The translations under genes and the position numbers were made by a program. The notes below the pieces were generated by a model, which saw only the letters and a program-made list of their open reading frames with translations, did not search any database and was not told where the DNA came from. A stretch of DNA of 50,510 nt from Spirochaetota bacterium (GTDB lineage Bacteria; Spirochaetota; Spirochaetia; Treponematales; Rectinemataceae). Shown one piece after another: positions 23,794 through 32,241 of the stretch; position 1 is the first letter of the stretch, and each line of letters begins with the position of its first letter. The stretch is from positions 1 through 50,510 of the forward strand of contig JAKLFE010000034.1 in assembly GCA_022711355.1 (NCBI GenBank), given 5' to 3'.

Positions 23794-24621
23794 ATGACCA
23801 TAGCCGCTCGGCGCCGCTGGTACTGGGCCCTCTTCGTCCTCGCCTGCCTCTGCCTCGCGGCCTTCGTGCCCCTCTACCTCGAGCTCGTCGCCTCGCCGGC
23901 CGAGCCGGCCTTCCTCGTGGCCGCGAAGGCCTTCGGCCGCTTCGAGCTCTTCGGCGCGAGCATCCCCTCGCCCCGGCTCGCGGGAGCGGGGATCGGGCTG
24001 GGGGCCCTCTACGCGGTCCTCACCCTCGGCCAGATCCTCTACTCCTTCAGGACGACCGTCTCCTCCGAAGTCTACTTCTTCTCGTTCTGGGTCCTCTCCC
24101 TCGCCCTCGAGGTCCTGCGCCTCGTCGTCTTCGTCCTCGCGGCCTCGGGGGGATCGCCGTATTGGCAGATGATCGCGGCCAAGGGGCTGCTCTTCTCGCG
24201 CTACGCGGGCTACCTCTTCCTCTTCGCCTCGAGCCTCTACGCGGCCGGCTTCCGCAACGAGAAGCTCGGCACGGTCGCGGCCCTCATCGTCGCCGTCGCC
24301 GTGGGCCTGGCCACCTCGGTGCCCGTGAACACGGGCTCCTACGCGGCCAGCCTCGAGCTCCGCGCCGGCTACGCCGAGCTCCACGCCGCCTTCTTCGCGG
24401 TCGCCTCCCTCGTGGCCGTGGCCGATTTCCTCTACGCGGCGAGCTCGGCCGGCGAGACGGCCTTCGGGACGGTGGGACTCGGCTGCGCCGCCTTCCTCCT
24501 CGGGAGGCAGCTCCTCGTGTCCCAATGGAACCCCTTCGCCCTGGTCGCGGGCTTCGCCCTCCTCGCGACCGGCTCCTGGCTCTTCATCTCGAGGCTCCAC
24601 GCCTACTACCTGTGGCAGTAG
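23794..24621 (+). CDS. Multi-helix membrane protein of unknown function
   Basis: 275 aa with about eight predicted membrane helices, beginning with YWALFVLACLCLAAFVPLYL. The first helix is followed by ~45 residues containing AEPAFLVAAKAFGRFELFGA, then closely packed hydrophobic segments and a short C-terminal RLHAYYLWQ. Arg, Glu and Tyr within the spans (SFRTTVSSEVYFFSFW, FSRYAGYLFLF) suggest a spirochaete-type conserved membrane protein, but I recognise no named family. The ATG at 23794 is chosen because of the -10 box 6 bases upstream; the frame extends further upstream without support. Convergent with the kinase-like gene. Confidence 0.6.
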   Translation: MTIAARRRWYWALFVLACLCLAAFVPLYLELVASPAEPAFLVAAKAFGRFELFGASIPSPRLAGAGIGLGALYAVLTLGQILYSFRTTVSSEVYFFSFWVLSLALEVLRLVVFVLAASGGSPYWQMIAAKGLLFSRYAGYLFLFASSLYAAGFRNEKLGTVAALIVAVAVGLATSVPVNTGSYAASLELRAGYAELHAAFFAVASLVAVADFLYAASSAGETAFGTVGLGCAAFLLGRQLLVSQWNPFALVAGFALLATGSWLFISRLHAYYLWQ

Positions 24622-24648
24622 GCCGGGAGCGGGCCGGACCCGCGGCCC

Positions 24649-25281
24649 TCAGAACAGGAGGAGGGCGGCCGCGCCCGTGAGGACGGGGAGGACGATGTTG
24701 TCGAAGTCCTTGGTCGGCACCGCCTCGACGATCGTCGCGACGAGGGCCACGGCCAAGGAGCGGAGGGCGTCGCCCGTGAGGCCGAAGGCCGAGAGGAAGA
24801 CGGCTAAGAGGCAGGTGAGGCTGCCCTCGAGGGACTTGCCCCCGGTGAAGGGGAGGCGGACGCGGCCGAAGGCCTTGCCGACGAGGCTGGACAGGCCGTC
24901 GCCGAAGGCGAGGGCGTAGATCGCTATCGAGGCGGCCGGATCGGGGTAGAGGAGGAGGGCGAGGAGGGCCCCGAAGCCGAGGGTGATGGGGCCGAGGACG
25001 AAGCGTCCCCCGTCCCGGCGCCGGGCGGCCATCGAGGTGACCCGCGAGACGAGGGGCACGGCGCGGCCCTTGATCCGGAGCTGCTCGCTCGTAGCGTAGA
25101 ACAGGATCCCTCCCATGAGGAGGCCGATGGTCAAGCTGAAATTGAGGGAAGCGAGGGCCGGCACGAAGCCGATCAGGAGGTGGATGCCCTTGCGGAGGAC
25201 TTCGATCCGGAGCTCGTCGCTGAGGGCCAGGAATCCGCGAGGAACGCTCTGCGTCTTCATCGCTAGTCGGTTTGTCGTCAT
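24649..25281 (-). CDS. Diacylglycerol/polyprenol kinase-family membrane protein
   Basis: 210 aa, about six membrane helices. It resembles the dolichol/phytol kinase (SEC59/VTE5) family: ELRIEVLRKGIHLLIGF near the start, FGDGLSSLVGKAFGRVRLPFTGGKSLEGSL in the catalytic loop region, and EAVPTKDFDNIVLP near the end. Such enzymes phosphorylate polyprenols or diacylglycerol, often with CTP. The substrate is not predictable. The ATG at 25281 is kept, though its Shine-Dalgarno site is weak; ATG 25260 is an alternative. A TATACT (25302-25307, minus strand) is a likely -10 box. Confidence 0.75.
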   Translation of the reverse strand: MTTNRLAMKTQSVPRGFLALSDELRIEVLRKGIHLLIGFVPALASLNFSLTIGLLMGGILFYATSEQLRIKGRAVPLVSRVTSMAARRRDGGRFVLGPITLGFGALLALLLYPDPAASIAIYALAFGDGLSSLVGKAFGRVRLPFTGGKSLEGSLTCLLAVFLSAFGLTGDALRSLAVALVATIVEAVPTKDFDNIVLPVLTGAAALLLF

Positions 25282-25475
25282 GCTTTTCTACCAGCTCGCT
25301 TAGTATAATGCAAGAAGAGTGCCAGGGGACAGTGGCCGCATGCGAGTGTATAAGTCCTTATGGCTCAATGATGGATCGGTTCGGCTTTATGCCGGCCTAC
25401 CGGCACTGTATGAAAAAAACGACAAGCGCGGAAGAGATCCATCGAGACCGCGGGCGACGGAGATAGGCTTCAGTC
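25282..25475. other. Intergenic region with outward promoter-like signals, no convincing gene
   Basis: This stretch has lower G+C than average. TATAAT (25304-25309, plus) overlaps a TATACT on the minus strand, so two -10 elements face away from each other. On the plus strand a small hairpin TGCCGG-CCTA-CCGGCA (25389-25404) follows. Short open frames of about 60 codons exist but match nothing I recognise and have no ribosome site. A small RNA or gene remnant is possible. Confidence 0.35.
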
Positions 25476-25504
25476 TTGACAGCGAATGGGTCGAATGCTA
25501 GGAT
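25476..25504 (+). promoter_or_regulatory. Sigma-70 promoter of the tRNA gene
   Basis: TTGACA (25476-25481) and TAGGAT (25499-25504), 17-base spacer, with an extended TGC before the -10. The predicted start is about 8 bases before the mature tRNA. Confidence 0.85.
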
Positions 25505-25518
25505 CGCCCCACGATTCC

Positions 25519-25590
25519 GGGCGATTAACTCAGCGGGAGAGTGCTACCTTCACACGGTAGAAGTCACTGGTTCAATCCCAGTATCGCCCA
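25519..25590 (+). tRNA. tRNA-Val (anticodon CAC)
   Basis: 72 bases. Acceptor GGGCGAT/ATCGCCC (perfect), D stem ACTC/GAGT, anticodon stem CTACC/GGTAG with loop TTCACAC (anticodon CAC, reads GUG), 5-base variable loop, T stem ACTGG/CCAGT with loop TTCAATC, discriminator A. The CCA end is not encoded (TCA follows). It lies alone, with its own promoter and terminator. Confidence 0.96.
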
Positions 25591-25675
25591 TCAGCGTCCT
25601 TCAACGATCACTGTGCAGGACAGCATCCGCCGAACCGCGGGCAGCAGGCGACAATTCCATGCATACATAGCGAGG

Positions 25676-25700
25676 GCAGCGACGCAGGGGCGCTGCTTTT
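25676..25700 (+). terminator. Terminator downstream of the tRNA gene
   Basis: GCAGCG (25676-25681) pairs with CGCTGC (25691-25696), followed by TTTT. It is about 85 bases past the tRNA, with no gene between. Confidence 0.55.
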
Positions 25701-25727
25701 ACTCTCACGCATCGTCTCAAGCGGCCC

Positions 25728-28700
25728 TCAGCGCCGCCGCGGGAAGGCCATCTCCCGCTCGATCTCGGCGTAGATAGCCAGGTCGATGCCCCGCTGGGGG
25801 TGGAGGATGAAGTCCATGTTGAGGAAGCCGAGGTTCTTCGCCTCGGTGCGGGAGAGGGTTTCCTGGTCGCGGGTCAGGGAGTCGAAGAGCCGGGTCGACT
25901 CGGCGAAGGAGGCCATGGCCGCGCCCCGGCGCTTGGGGTCGCCGACCCGGCCCGCCACCTTGTACAGGGCGGCGCCGAGGTTGTTCTGGGCCTTCATGAG
26001 GAGCTCGACGATCTCGCCCTGCGAGGGGCTCTTCTGGGGCTGGGGCAGGGAGAGCTTGCGCAGCTCGTCGCCCATCCGCTCCACGACCCGCCGGAAGTAG
26101 CCCTCGGCGGCGAAGTAGTCGCCGCGGGCGTAGAGGGCGGCGCCGAAGGCGTAGTCGAGGTAGGGGCTGCCCTCGCCCTCGAGGCCGGCGCGGTGGAAGA
26201 GGACGAGGGACTCGGCGGTCCTGCCCGAGCGGTAGAGTATGTAGGCGCGCTTGTAGCGGGCGTCGGGCGGGTCGAAGCCGTCGGCCGCGGCCCGCTCGTA
26301 GAGGCCGAGGGCGGCGGGGAGGTCCATGCGCTGCCAGTAGGCGACCTCGGCGAGGCCGGCGTAGGCCTCGGCGAAGCGGGGGCCCCGCTTGAGCCGCCCG
26401 AGCTCGAGGCCGCGCTCGTACTCGGCCGCGGCCGCGCCGAAGTCCTGCTCGGCCGCCATCCACTCCCCTCCCTCGAGGCGGAAGCGCGCGCGCCAGATCA
26501 GGCCGTCGATGTACTGGGCCTGGCGCTTGGCCCCGAGGCCGGGCAGGAGGGCGAAGGTCTTGAGGGCGTTGTCCAGGGCCTTGCGCTCCTCGGCCCGGTC
26601 CCCGGCGCGGCGGAAGTAGCGGGCGAGGTGGTAGTGGGCCTCGGGGAGGGCAGGGTCCTTGAGGGCGGCCGAGGTCAGGATGATGCGGACATCGGCGAGC
26701 TTCTCCCGGTCGAGGAGGTAGCCGCCGAGCTCGGCCAGGGTCCGCGGCTCGAAGGGTATCTTCGCCTTCTCGGACTCCTCCCGGCCGGAGACGTAGCGCT
26801 CCACGAGGGCGTCGACCTCGGCGATGTTGTCCGTGCGGATGAAGTACAGGAGCATGCGGCCCATGTACAGGTCGGTCTGGCCGTAGCGCTCGATGAGCCA
26901 GGCGTAGTTGCGCCGGGCCTCCGCGTACTTGGAGGGATCCTCCTCGGCCCAGTCGAGGTAGACGTCGCCCAGGAGGAGGAGGGCGTCCTTGTTGAAGTAG
27001 TCCCAGGACAGGAGGCCGGTCTTGCCCCGGTCGGCCTCGCGCCGGATCTCCGTGCCCTTGAGGACCTTGACCGCCTCCTCGAACTTGAGCTGCTCCTTCT
27101 CGAGCCGGGCCCAGTCGAGGATGGCCTTCTTCTCCTTGGGGCGGCGCCCGACGAGCTCGGCGTACTTCTTCTCCGCGAGGAGGTACTGCCGCTTGGCGGC
27201 GTAGGCCTCCGCGTAGCGGTAGTACCAGGCGACGTGGTCCCGGTAGCCGCGCGCCTTCTCGAAGGAGGCCTCGGCCTCGGGGTAGCGGGACTCGGCGATG
27301 CGCTGATAGCCCGAGCGGTAGGCGGCGTTGGCGGCGAGGGCCTTGTAGACGTAGCGGTAGCCGAGCCAGCCGAGGGTCCCGGCCAGGGCGGCCGCCACGA
27401 GGGCCACGCGGAGCACGGGCAGGACGGTGTGGATGAAGGCGTAGGCGAGGCTGCCCTTCTCGGCCTCGAAGGCGGCGCCGGTCCGCTTCTCGAAGCCCTT
27501 GGGGATCTCGATGCGCCGCTTGAGGACCCGAGCGGCGGCCCCGGCCGCGTCCTCGGCCGAGGCTCCCTCGACCATGGCCCACACGAGGCGGGAGCGCTGT
27601 GCCTCGCTGCCCTTCTCGTTGGCGAGTATGTCCTCGATCGCCACGCGGAGGTTCAGGGGATAGGAGAGGAGGCTGTCCTGGAGGCGGTCGACCTGGGCCT
27701 CGGAGAGGCTCACGGGCTTGAACTGCTCCTCGGCTGCGGGGCGGGACGAGGGCCGCGGCGGGGCCTGGCGCGGGGGCTCGGCTCCCGAGGCGGCCTCGCC
27801 GAAGCCGCCCCAGTCGCGGTCGATCGAGAAGGTGTCGGCGGCGGCGCCCGCATCGCCGAGGGAGGCGAGCTCGCTGTCCAGGTCGCCGCCGAGCCCGCCG
27901 AGCCCGGCCTCCTCCCTCCCGCCGAGGCCGGGCGCGGCCGGCTCCTCGAAGCTGAAGGACTCGAAGTCGTCGCCCGAGGGCAGGCCGGCCGAGCCGCCCA
28001 TGCCGCCGGGTCCCGCGGCGGGCTCCTCGCCGAGGGCGAAGGAGAAGCCCTCCTCCCCCTCTCCCGAGGCGAGGGGCTCGAGGCTCGAATCCTCGGCGCC
28101 CGGGCCGCCGGGCTCGGCCTCGAAGCCGGGGACGGGAGCCTCGGCCTCCGCGGGCCCGGCCTCGGGGCCCTCTCCGGAGGCCGCGGGCCCCGGCGCCTCG
28201 AGATCGAAGTCGGGTATCGAGAAATCATCTGCCTGGGCCTCGGCCGCAGGGGCTTGCGGGGCCTCCTCGGAGAAGTCGGGGATGGAGAAATCCTCCTCGG
28301 CGGGGGCGGCGCCCTGGTCCGGCTCCGGGCTCGGCTCGGCCTCCGGTATGGAGAAATCCTCGGGCAGGGCGAAGTCCTCGGCGGGCGCCGCGGCCTCGCC
28401 GGGGCCAGCTTCGCCGGCGGTCTCCTCGCCGGGCGGCGCCTCGAAGGCGCCCGGCTCGCCGAAGTCGGGCATGGCGAAGTCCTCGAGGCCGGGGAGGCCG
28501 GATTCCTCGGGCGCGTTAGGCGCGCCTGCCTCGAGGGGCTCGACCTCGGAGGGAAGCTCTTGGCTGCCCTCCTCCCCGAGCTCGAGGCCGGCGAGGAAGT
28601 CCTCGGCTCCCGGGGCCGCCTCCTCGGGAAGGGGCTCGGCGGAGGCGGGCTCCTCCGCGGAAGGCTCCTCGGCGGGGAGCTCTTCGATCGAGAAGCCGCC

Positions 28701-29156
28701 GGCGCTTTCCGTTTCGGTACCGCCTTCATCGGCGGGCGCCTCCCCGAGGTCGAGGCCGGCGAGGAAGTCCTCGGTATCCTGGGACCCTCCCTCGGGAGCC
28801 GCCTCAAGGGGGAAGGCCTCCTCGGGGGATCCTTCCTCGGCGGGCTCCTCCGCGGCGGGCTCGGCTTCCTCGGGCCCGGCGGGGGCCAGGAGGGCCTCCA
28901 GCTCGGCTCCCATGGCGTCGAAGGGCTCGGCCTCGGCGCCCTCGGCTTTCTCGAGGGGAAGCTCGTCGAGGAGGGCGGCGAAATCGGGGGGGAGGCCCTC
29001 GTCGGGCATCTCGGCCCCCGAGAGGGACTCCTCCGGGGCGGCCGCGGGGGCGGCGGGGCCTTCGGGGGTCTCTCCCCAGCGCGCGAGGGTTTCCGCCTCG
29101 CGGGAAAGCGCGGCGAGATCGCGCTTGAACCGTTCGATGTCCTGGAGCCGCGGCAT
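25728..29156 (-). CDS. Large TPR membrane protein, probable periplasmic-flagellar collar protein (FlcA-like)
   Basis: 1142 aa. Residues ~1-475 are an acidic Glu/Ala/Pro-rich region with recurring short motifs (EDFSIPDF, EDFAMPDF, EDFLAGLDLGE, EDFLAGLELGE). A conserved cytoplasmic segment (~477-570) starts FKPVSLSEAQVDRLQDSL and continues PLNLRVAIEDIL. One transmembrane helix (~577-600) is followed by ~530 residues of TPR-type helical repeats (ESRYPEAEASFEKARGY and many more). This order resembles Borrelia BB0326 (FlcA), part of the spirochaete flagellar motor collar, and its treponemal relatives. The assignment is by architecture and remembered similarity, so it is moderate. Start 29156 with AAGGA. 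Convergent with the tRNA. Confidence 0.6.
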   Translation of the reverse strand: MPRLQDIERFKRDLAALSREAETLARWGETPEGPAAPAAAPEESLSGAEMPDEGLPPDFAALLDELPLEKAEGAEAEPFDAMGAELEALLAPAGPEEAEPAAEEPAEEGSPEEAFPLEAAPEGGSQDTEDFLAGLDLGEAPADEGGTETESAGGFSIEELPAEEPSAEEPASAEPLPEEAAPGAEDFLAGLELGEEGSQELPSEVEPLEAGAPNAPEESGLPGLEDFAMPDFGEPGAFEAPPGEETAGEAGPGEAAAPAEDFALPEDFSIPEAEPSPEPDQGAAPAEEDFSIPDFSEEAPQAPAAEAQADDFSIPDFDLEAPGPAASGEGPEAGPAEAEAPVPGFEAEPGGPGAEDSSLEPLASGEGEEGFSFALGEEPAAGPGGMGGSAGLPSGDDFESFSFEEPAAPGLGGREEAGLGGLGGDLDSELASLGDAGAAADTFSIDRDWGGFGEAASGAEPPRQAPPRPSSRPAAEEQFKPVSLSEAQVDRLQDSLLSYPLNLRVAIEDILANEKGSEAQRSRLVWAMVEGASAEDAAGAAARVLKRRIEIPKGFEKRTGAAFEAEKGSLAYAFIHTVLPVLRVALVAAALAGTLGWLGYRYVYKALAANAAYRSGYQRIAESRYPEAEASFEKARGYRDHVAWYYRYAEAYAAKRQYLLAEKKYAELVGRRPKEKKAILDWARLEKEQLKFEEAVKVLKGTEIRREADRGKTGLLSWDYFNKDALLLLGDVYLDWAEEDPSKYAEARRNYAWLIERYGQTDLYMGRMLLYFIRTDNIAEVDALVERYVSGREESEKAKIPFEPRTLAELGGYLLDREKLADVRIILTSAALKDPALPEAHYHLARYFRRAGDRAEERKALDNALKTFALLPGLGAKRQAQYIDGLIWRARFRLEGGEWMAAEQDFGAAAAEYERGLELGRLKRGPRFAEAYAGLAEVAYWQRMDLPAALGLYERAAADGFDPPDARYKRAYILYRSGRTAESLVLFHRAGLEGEGSPYLDYAFGAALYARGDYFAAEGYFRRVVERMGDELRKLSLPQPQKSPSQGEIVELLMKAQNNLGAALYKVAGRVGDPKRRGAAMASFAESTRLFDSLTRDQETLSRTEAKNLGFLNMDFILHPQRGIDLAIYAEIEREMAFPRRR

Positions 29157-29243
29157 GGTTTCCTTGCTTATATTAACGGACGATTCTCGCCTTTGTATAG
29201 GAAATTAGGAAATGCGGGTAAGCCGCGCGGGGCCGTCGGCCGA

Positions 29244-29249
29244 TATTCT
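29244..29249 (+). promoter_or_regulatory. -10 element of a probably leaderless promoter
   Basis: TATTCT ends 5 bases before the GTG start at 29255, with no Shine-Dalgarno sequence in between or upstream. Confidence 0.35.
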
Positions 29250-29254
29250 ATACC

Positions 29255-29983
29255 GTGAAGCGCGTACTCATCCTCGCCGCGGCCCTGGCCGCCCTGTCCC
29301 TAGCCGCCTCCGCGGAGGCCGGCACGGCCATGCGCACGGAGAACGAGGTCGAATCCCTCCCCCTCCACCTCCATCTCGCCGGCCTCAAGCGGGCCGCCCC
29401 CCCGGCGGCCTTCGAGGACCGCATGGTCTTCTCCGTCGAGGGGCCCTACCGCTTCGTCGGCGCGGCCTTCGAGCACGAGGGCTTCGCCCTCATCCATCCC
29501 TTCGCGCGGAACAAGCAGGGCGTCTTCGTCCTCGCCTATCCCATACCGCTCAAGCGCCGGGAACCCCTCGTCTACCGCCTCGTCGCCGACGGGGCCTGGA
29601 TGAGCGACGGCCTCAACCCGAGGAGGGCCTACCAGGCGGCGGGCGGGCTCGAGCTCTCGGTCGTCGAGGTCCCCTACCTGAGCGACCTCCACCTGGGCCT
29701 CTACGCCATCCTCGGCCCGGACGGCCGGACCGCCCGCTTCCTCTTCAGGGGGGCGCCGGGCGAGCTCGTCACCGTCTGCGGCGACTTCGACAACTGGGAC
29801 CCCTTCATCCACGAGCTGGCCGAGACCTCGCCGGGTACCTACGAGCTCGCCCTGCCCCTGCCCCCGGGCATCCACCACTACGCCTTCGTCTACCGCGGCG
29901 AGTACCTGCCCGACCCCCTCAATCCCGAGAAGGCCCTGAGCGGGGACGGACGGCTCGTGTCGGTGCTGGTGAGCGGAGGCTGA
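29255..29983 (+). CDS. Secreted protein with CBM48 (glycogen-binding-like) domain
   Basis: 242 aa. A signal peptide (KRVLILAAALAALSLAASAEA) is followed by a first beta-rich domain (residues ~40-150) and a C-terminal AMPK/isoamylase-type E-set domain (~160-240). The latter contains RFLFRGAPGELVTVCGDFDNWDPF and GIHHYAFVYRGEYLPDP. Such domains often bind alpha-glucans, but in spirochaetes secreted versions lacking a catalytic domain are common and may have structural roles. No enzyme domain is present. Divergent from the FlcA-like gene with 98 bases between starts; a shared envelope role is only a guess. GTG start, leaderless pattern. Confidence 0.75.
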   Translation: MKRVLILAAALAALSLAASAEAGTAMRTENEVESLPLHLHLAGLKRAAPPAAFEDRMVFSVEGPYRFVGAAFEHEGFALIHPFARNKQGVFVLAYPIPLKRREPLVYRLVADGAWMSDGLNPRRAYQAAGGLELSVVEVPYLSDLHLGLYAILGPDGRTARFLFRGAPGELVTVCGDFDNWDPFIHELAETSPGTYELALPLPPGIHHYAFVYRGEYLPDPLNPEKALSGDGRLVSVLVSGG

Positions 29984-30042
29984 GGGGAGGTCCCGGCCGG
30001 AGGGCCTCCCTGCCGAGTGCCTCGAAGCCTGTTGGAGCCCGG

Positions 30043-31047
30043 TCAGGGCCGGGACGCGGACCCGGCGACCAGGCCAGCCGCCGCGAGGGCGGCCAGGGCG
30101 TTCTCCGCCGTCCTCTTCCTGAGCTCCCGTATGGACTCGCGCGAGGCGTAGGCCGAATGGTCGCTGAGGACCACGTTCGGGAAGGAGCGGAGGCGGCTGC
30201 CCTTGGGCAGGGGCTCGGCGACGAAGACGTCGAGGCCGGCCCCGCCTAGCCCCTTCGAGGCGAGGGCCTCGACGAGGGCCTCCTCGTCGACCACCGCCCC
30301 CCGCGAGACGTTGACGAGGGCCGCGTCGGGCTTCATGAGGCCGAGCTCGCGCGCGCCGACGAAGCCGCGGGTCTCGGGCTTGAGCGGCAGGTGGACCGAT
30401 ACCCAGTCCGACAGGGCGAGCAGCTCGTCGAGGGCGGCGGGCCGCAGGGCCGCGCCGAGGGCGGCGGCGGCGGGCCCGAAGGCCGCGTCGAGGCGGGCGG
30501 CCTCCATGTGCGGGCTCCACACGAGGATCTCCCGGAAGCCGAGGCCGAGGGCCGAGCGGATCAGGGCCCGGCCCGTGCCGCCGAAGCCGAGGACCCCGAG
30601 GGTCGTGCCGGCCACGCGGCGGCTCGTCGCCTTCGCGTTCCAGCCTCCCTCGCGGACGATCCGGTCGCGCAGGGAAAGGCCCCGGGCCAGGGCGAGGATG
30701 AGGGCGAGGGCGTGCTCGCCGACCTCGGCGTCGCAGTAGCCGGGCACGTTGGCCACGGCTATGCCTCGCCGCCGGGCGGCCTCGACGTCGACGTTGTCCA
30801 AGCCGATGCCGTAGCGGGCGATCACCCGGCAGCGCTCGAGGGCCTCGACGGCCGAGCCGTCCACCGGGGCGAGGTTGACCAGGAGGGCGTCGGCCTCGCG
30901 GCCGGCGGCGGCCACGTCGGCCGAGCTCCGGCAGGAGGCCACGGCGAGCTCGACGCCCGCCGCCCCGAGGATCGAACGCTCGATCTCCGACTCGCCGAAG
31001 CGGTCGTCCGTGATCACCGCCAGCGGCGCTCGCCCTCCCTCCGACAT
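30043..31047 (-). CDS. D-isomer-specific 2-hydroxyacid dehydrogenase
   Basis: 334 aa NAD(P)-dependent dehydrogenase of the phosphoglycerate/hydroxypyruvate/CtBP-like group. Visible: the cofactor site VLGFGGTGRALIRSA, the catalytic Arg in NVSRGAVVDEEAL, the Glu in FVAEPLP and the His in NVVLSDHSAYASRESI. Substrate is not predictable. The ATG at 31047 has GGGAGGG 5 bases upstream; an alternative GTG at 31092 has a GATACT 7 bases upstream in the leaderless pattern, which would add 15 residues. The 81-base gap after asd and that -10 box suggest its own promoter rather than membership of the lysine operon. Confidence 0.85.
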   Translation of the reverse strand: MSEGGRAPLAVITDDRFGESEIERSILGAAGVELAVASCRSSADVAAAGREADALLVNLAPVDGSAVEALERCRVIARYGIGLDNVDVEAARRRGIAVANVPGYCDAEVGEHALALILALARGLSLRDRIVREGGWNAKATSRRVAGTTLGVLGFGGTGRALIRSALGLGFREILVWSPHMEAARLDAAFGPAAAALGAALRPAALDELLALSDWVSVHLPLKPETRGFVGARELGLMKPDAALVNVSRGAVVDEEALVEALASKGLGGAGLDVFVAEPLPKGSRLRSFPNVVLSDHSAYASRESIRELRKRTAENALAALAAAGLVAGSASRP

Positions 31048-31128
31048 CGATCCCTCCCCTCGCGCGGCTCGGGCGGCCGTCGGGCCGCCCACGGTATTGA
31101 GTATCGGCCGGGGGAGGGCGGGGCCTGA

Positions 31129-32241
31129 CTAGAGTCGGCCGAGGGCTATCTCGAGGGCGCGCCGGATCGGCTCGGCCGCCCCCCACAGGAGCTGGTCACC
31201 GCAGGTGAAGGCCGCGAGGTACTCGCCCCCCATCCGCATCTTGTGCAGGCGGCCGACGGGCACCTCGAGCCCGCCCGAGACGGCGGCCGGCGAGAGCCGC
31301 CCTAAGGTGCTCTCCTTCTCGTTGGGCACGACCCTCGCCCAGGGATTGTGCGAGGCGATGAGGGCCTCGCAGTCCGCGAGGGGCAGGTCCCGCTTGAGCT
31401 TCACGACGAGGGCCTGGCTGTGGCAGCGCATCGCCCCGACCCGCACGCAGATCCCGTCGACGGGGATGGGCTCCTCGGTGGCGAGGATCTTGTTCGCCTC
31501 GGCGAAGCCCTTCCACTCCTCCCTGGTGCGGCCCTCGCCGACCGGCTCGTCGATCCAGGGTATGAGGCTGCCGGCCAGGGGGGCGGCGAAGGCCTCGGCG
31601 GGGAAGGCGGGCGAGCGCTGGGCCGCGGTCACGCTCCGGTCGATGTCGAGCATCGCGCCGGCGGGGTCCTCGAGGGCCGGGCCGGCCGCGTCGCGCAACG
31701 CGCCCATCTGGAGGAGGAGCTCGCGCATGCAGCGCGCCCCGGCCCCGCTCGCGGCCTGGTAGGTCATCGAGGAGACCCACTCCACGAGCCCGGCCTCGAA
31801 GAGGCCGGCGAGGCCGAGGAGCATGAGGGAGACGGTGCAGTTGCCGCCCACGAGATCCAGGGCGCCCTCGGCCAGGCCCCGATCTATGGCCCGCCGGTTC
31901 ACGGGGTCGAGGACGATGACCGCGTCCGGCTCCATGCGGAGCTTCGAGGAGGCGTCGATCCAGAAGCCCTTCCAGCCCGAGGCCCGCAAGGGGCCATGGA
32001 CCCGGCCGGTGTAGGTCCCGCCCTGGCAGCTCACCAGGGCGTCGAGGGAGGCGAGCTCCTCGAGGTCGTAGGCGTCCCGGAGGGGATCGGAGGCGCCTCC
32101 GAGGCCCGGCCCCGGCGAGCCGGGGCTCGAGGTCGAGAAGAAGACGGGCTCGATGCCCTCGAAGCCGCCCTCGGCGGCCATGCGCTCCATGAGGGCGGAG
32201 CCGACCATGCCCCGCCAGCCGACGAATCCGACCCGCTTCAT
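31129..32241 (-). CDS. asd: Aspartate-semialdehyde dehydrogenase
   Basis: 370 aa, the length of the E. coli-type enzyme. It reduces aspartyl phosphate to aspartate semialdehyde, the branch point to lysine, threonine and methionine. Features: [18 protein letters not shown] (NADP site), [14 protein letters not shown], the active-site Cys in [28 protein letters not shown] and the catalytic His region [16 protein letters not shown]. Start at 32241 with AAGGAG; it overlaps the lysA stop by 4 bases (ATGA). Last gene of the dap operon. Confidence 0.95.
   Translation of the reverse strand: MKRVGFVGWRGMVGSALMERMAAEGGFEGIEPVFFSTSSPGSPGPGLGGASDPLRDAYDLEELASLDALVSCQGGTYTGRVHGPLRASGWKGFWIDASSKLRMEPDAVIVLDPVNRRAIDRGLAEGALDLVGGNCTVSLMLLGLAGLFEAGLVEWVSSMTYQAASGAGARCMRELLLQMGALRDAAGPALEDPAGAMLDIDRSVTAAQRSPAFPAEAFAAPLAGSLIPWIDEPVGEGRTREEWKGFAEANKILATEEPIPVDGICVRVGAMRCHSQALVVKLKRDLPLADCEALIASHNPWARVVPNEKESTLGRLSPAAVSGGLEVPVGRLHKMRMGGEYLAAFTCGDQLLWGAAEPIRRALEIALGRL

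Noticed and set aside
29300..31186. 628-codon open frame across the CBM48 and dehydrogenase genes
   Set aside because: It reads through two well-supported genes in the wrong frame or strand. Composition is typical of shadow frames.
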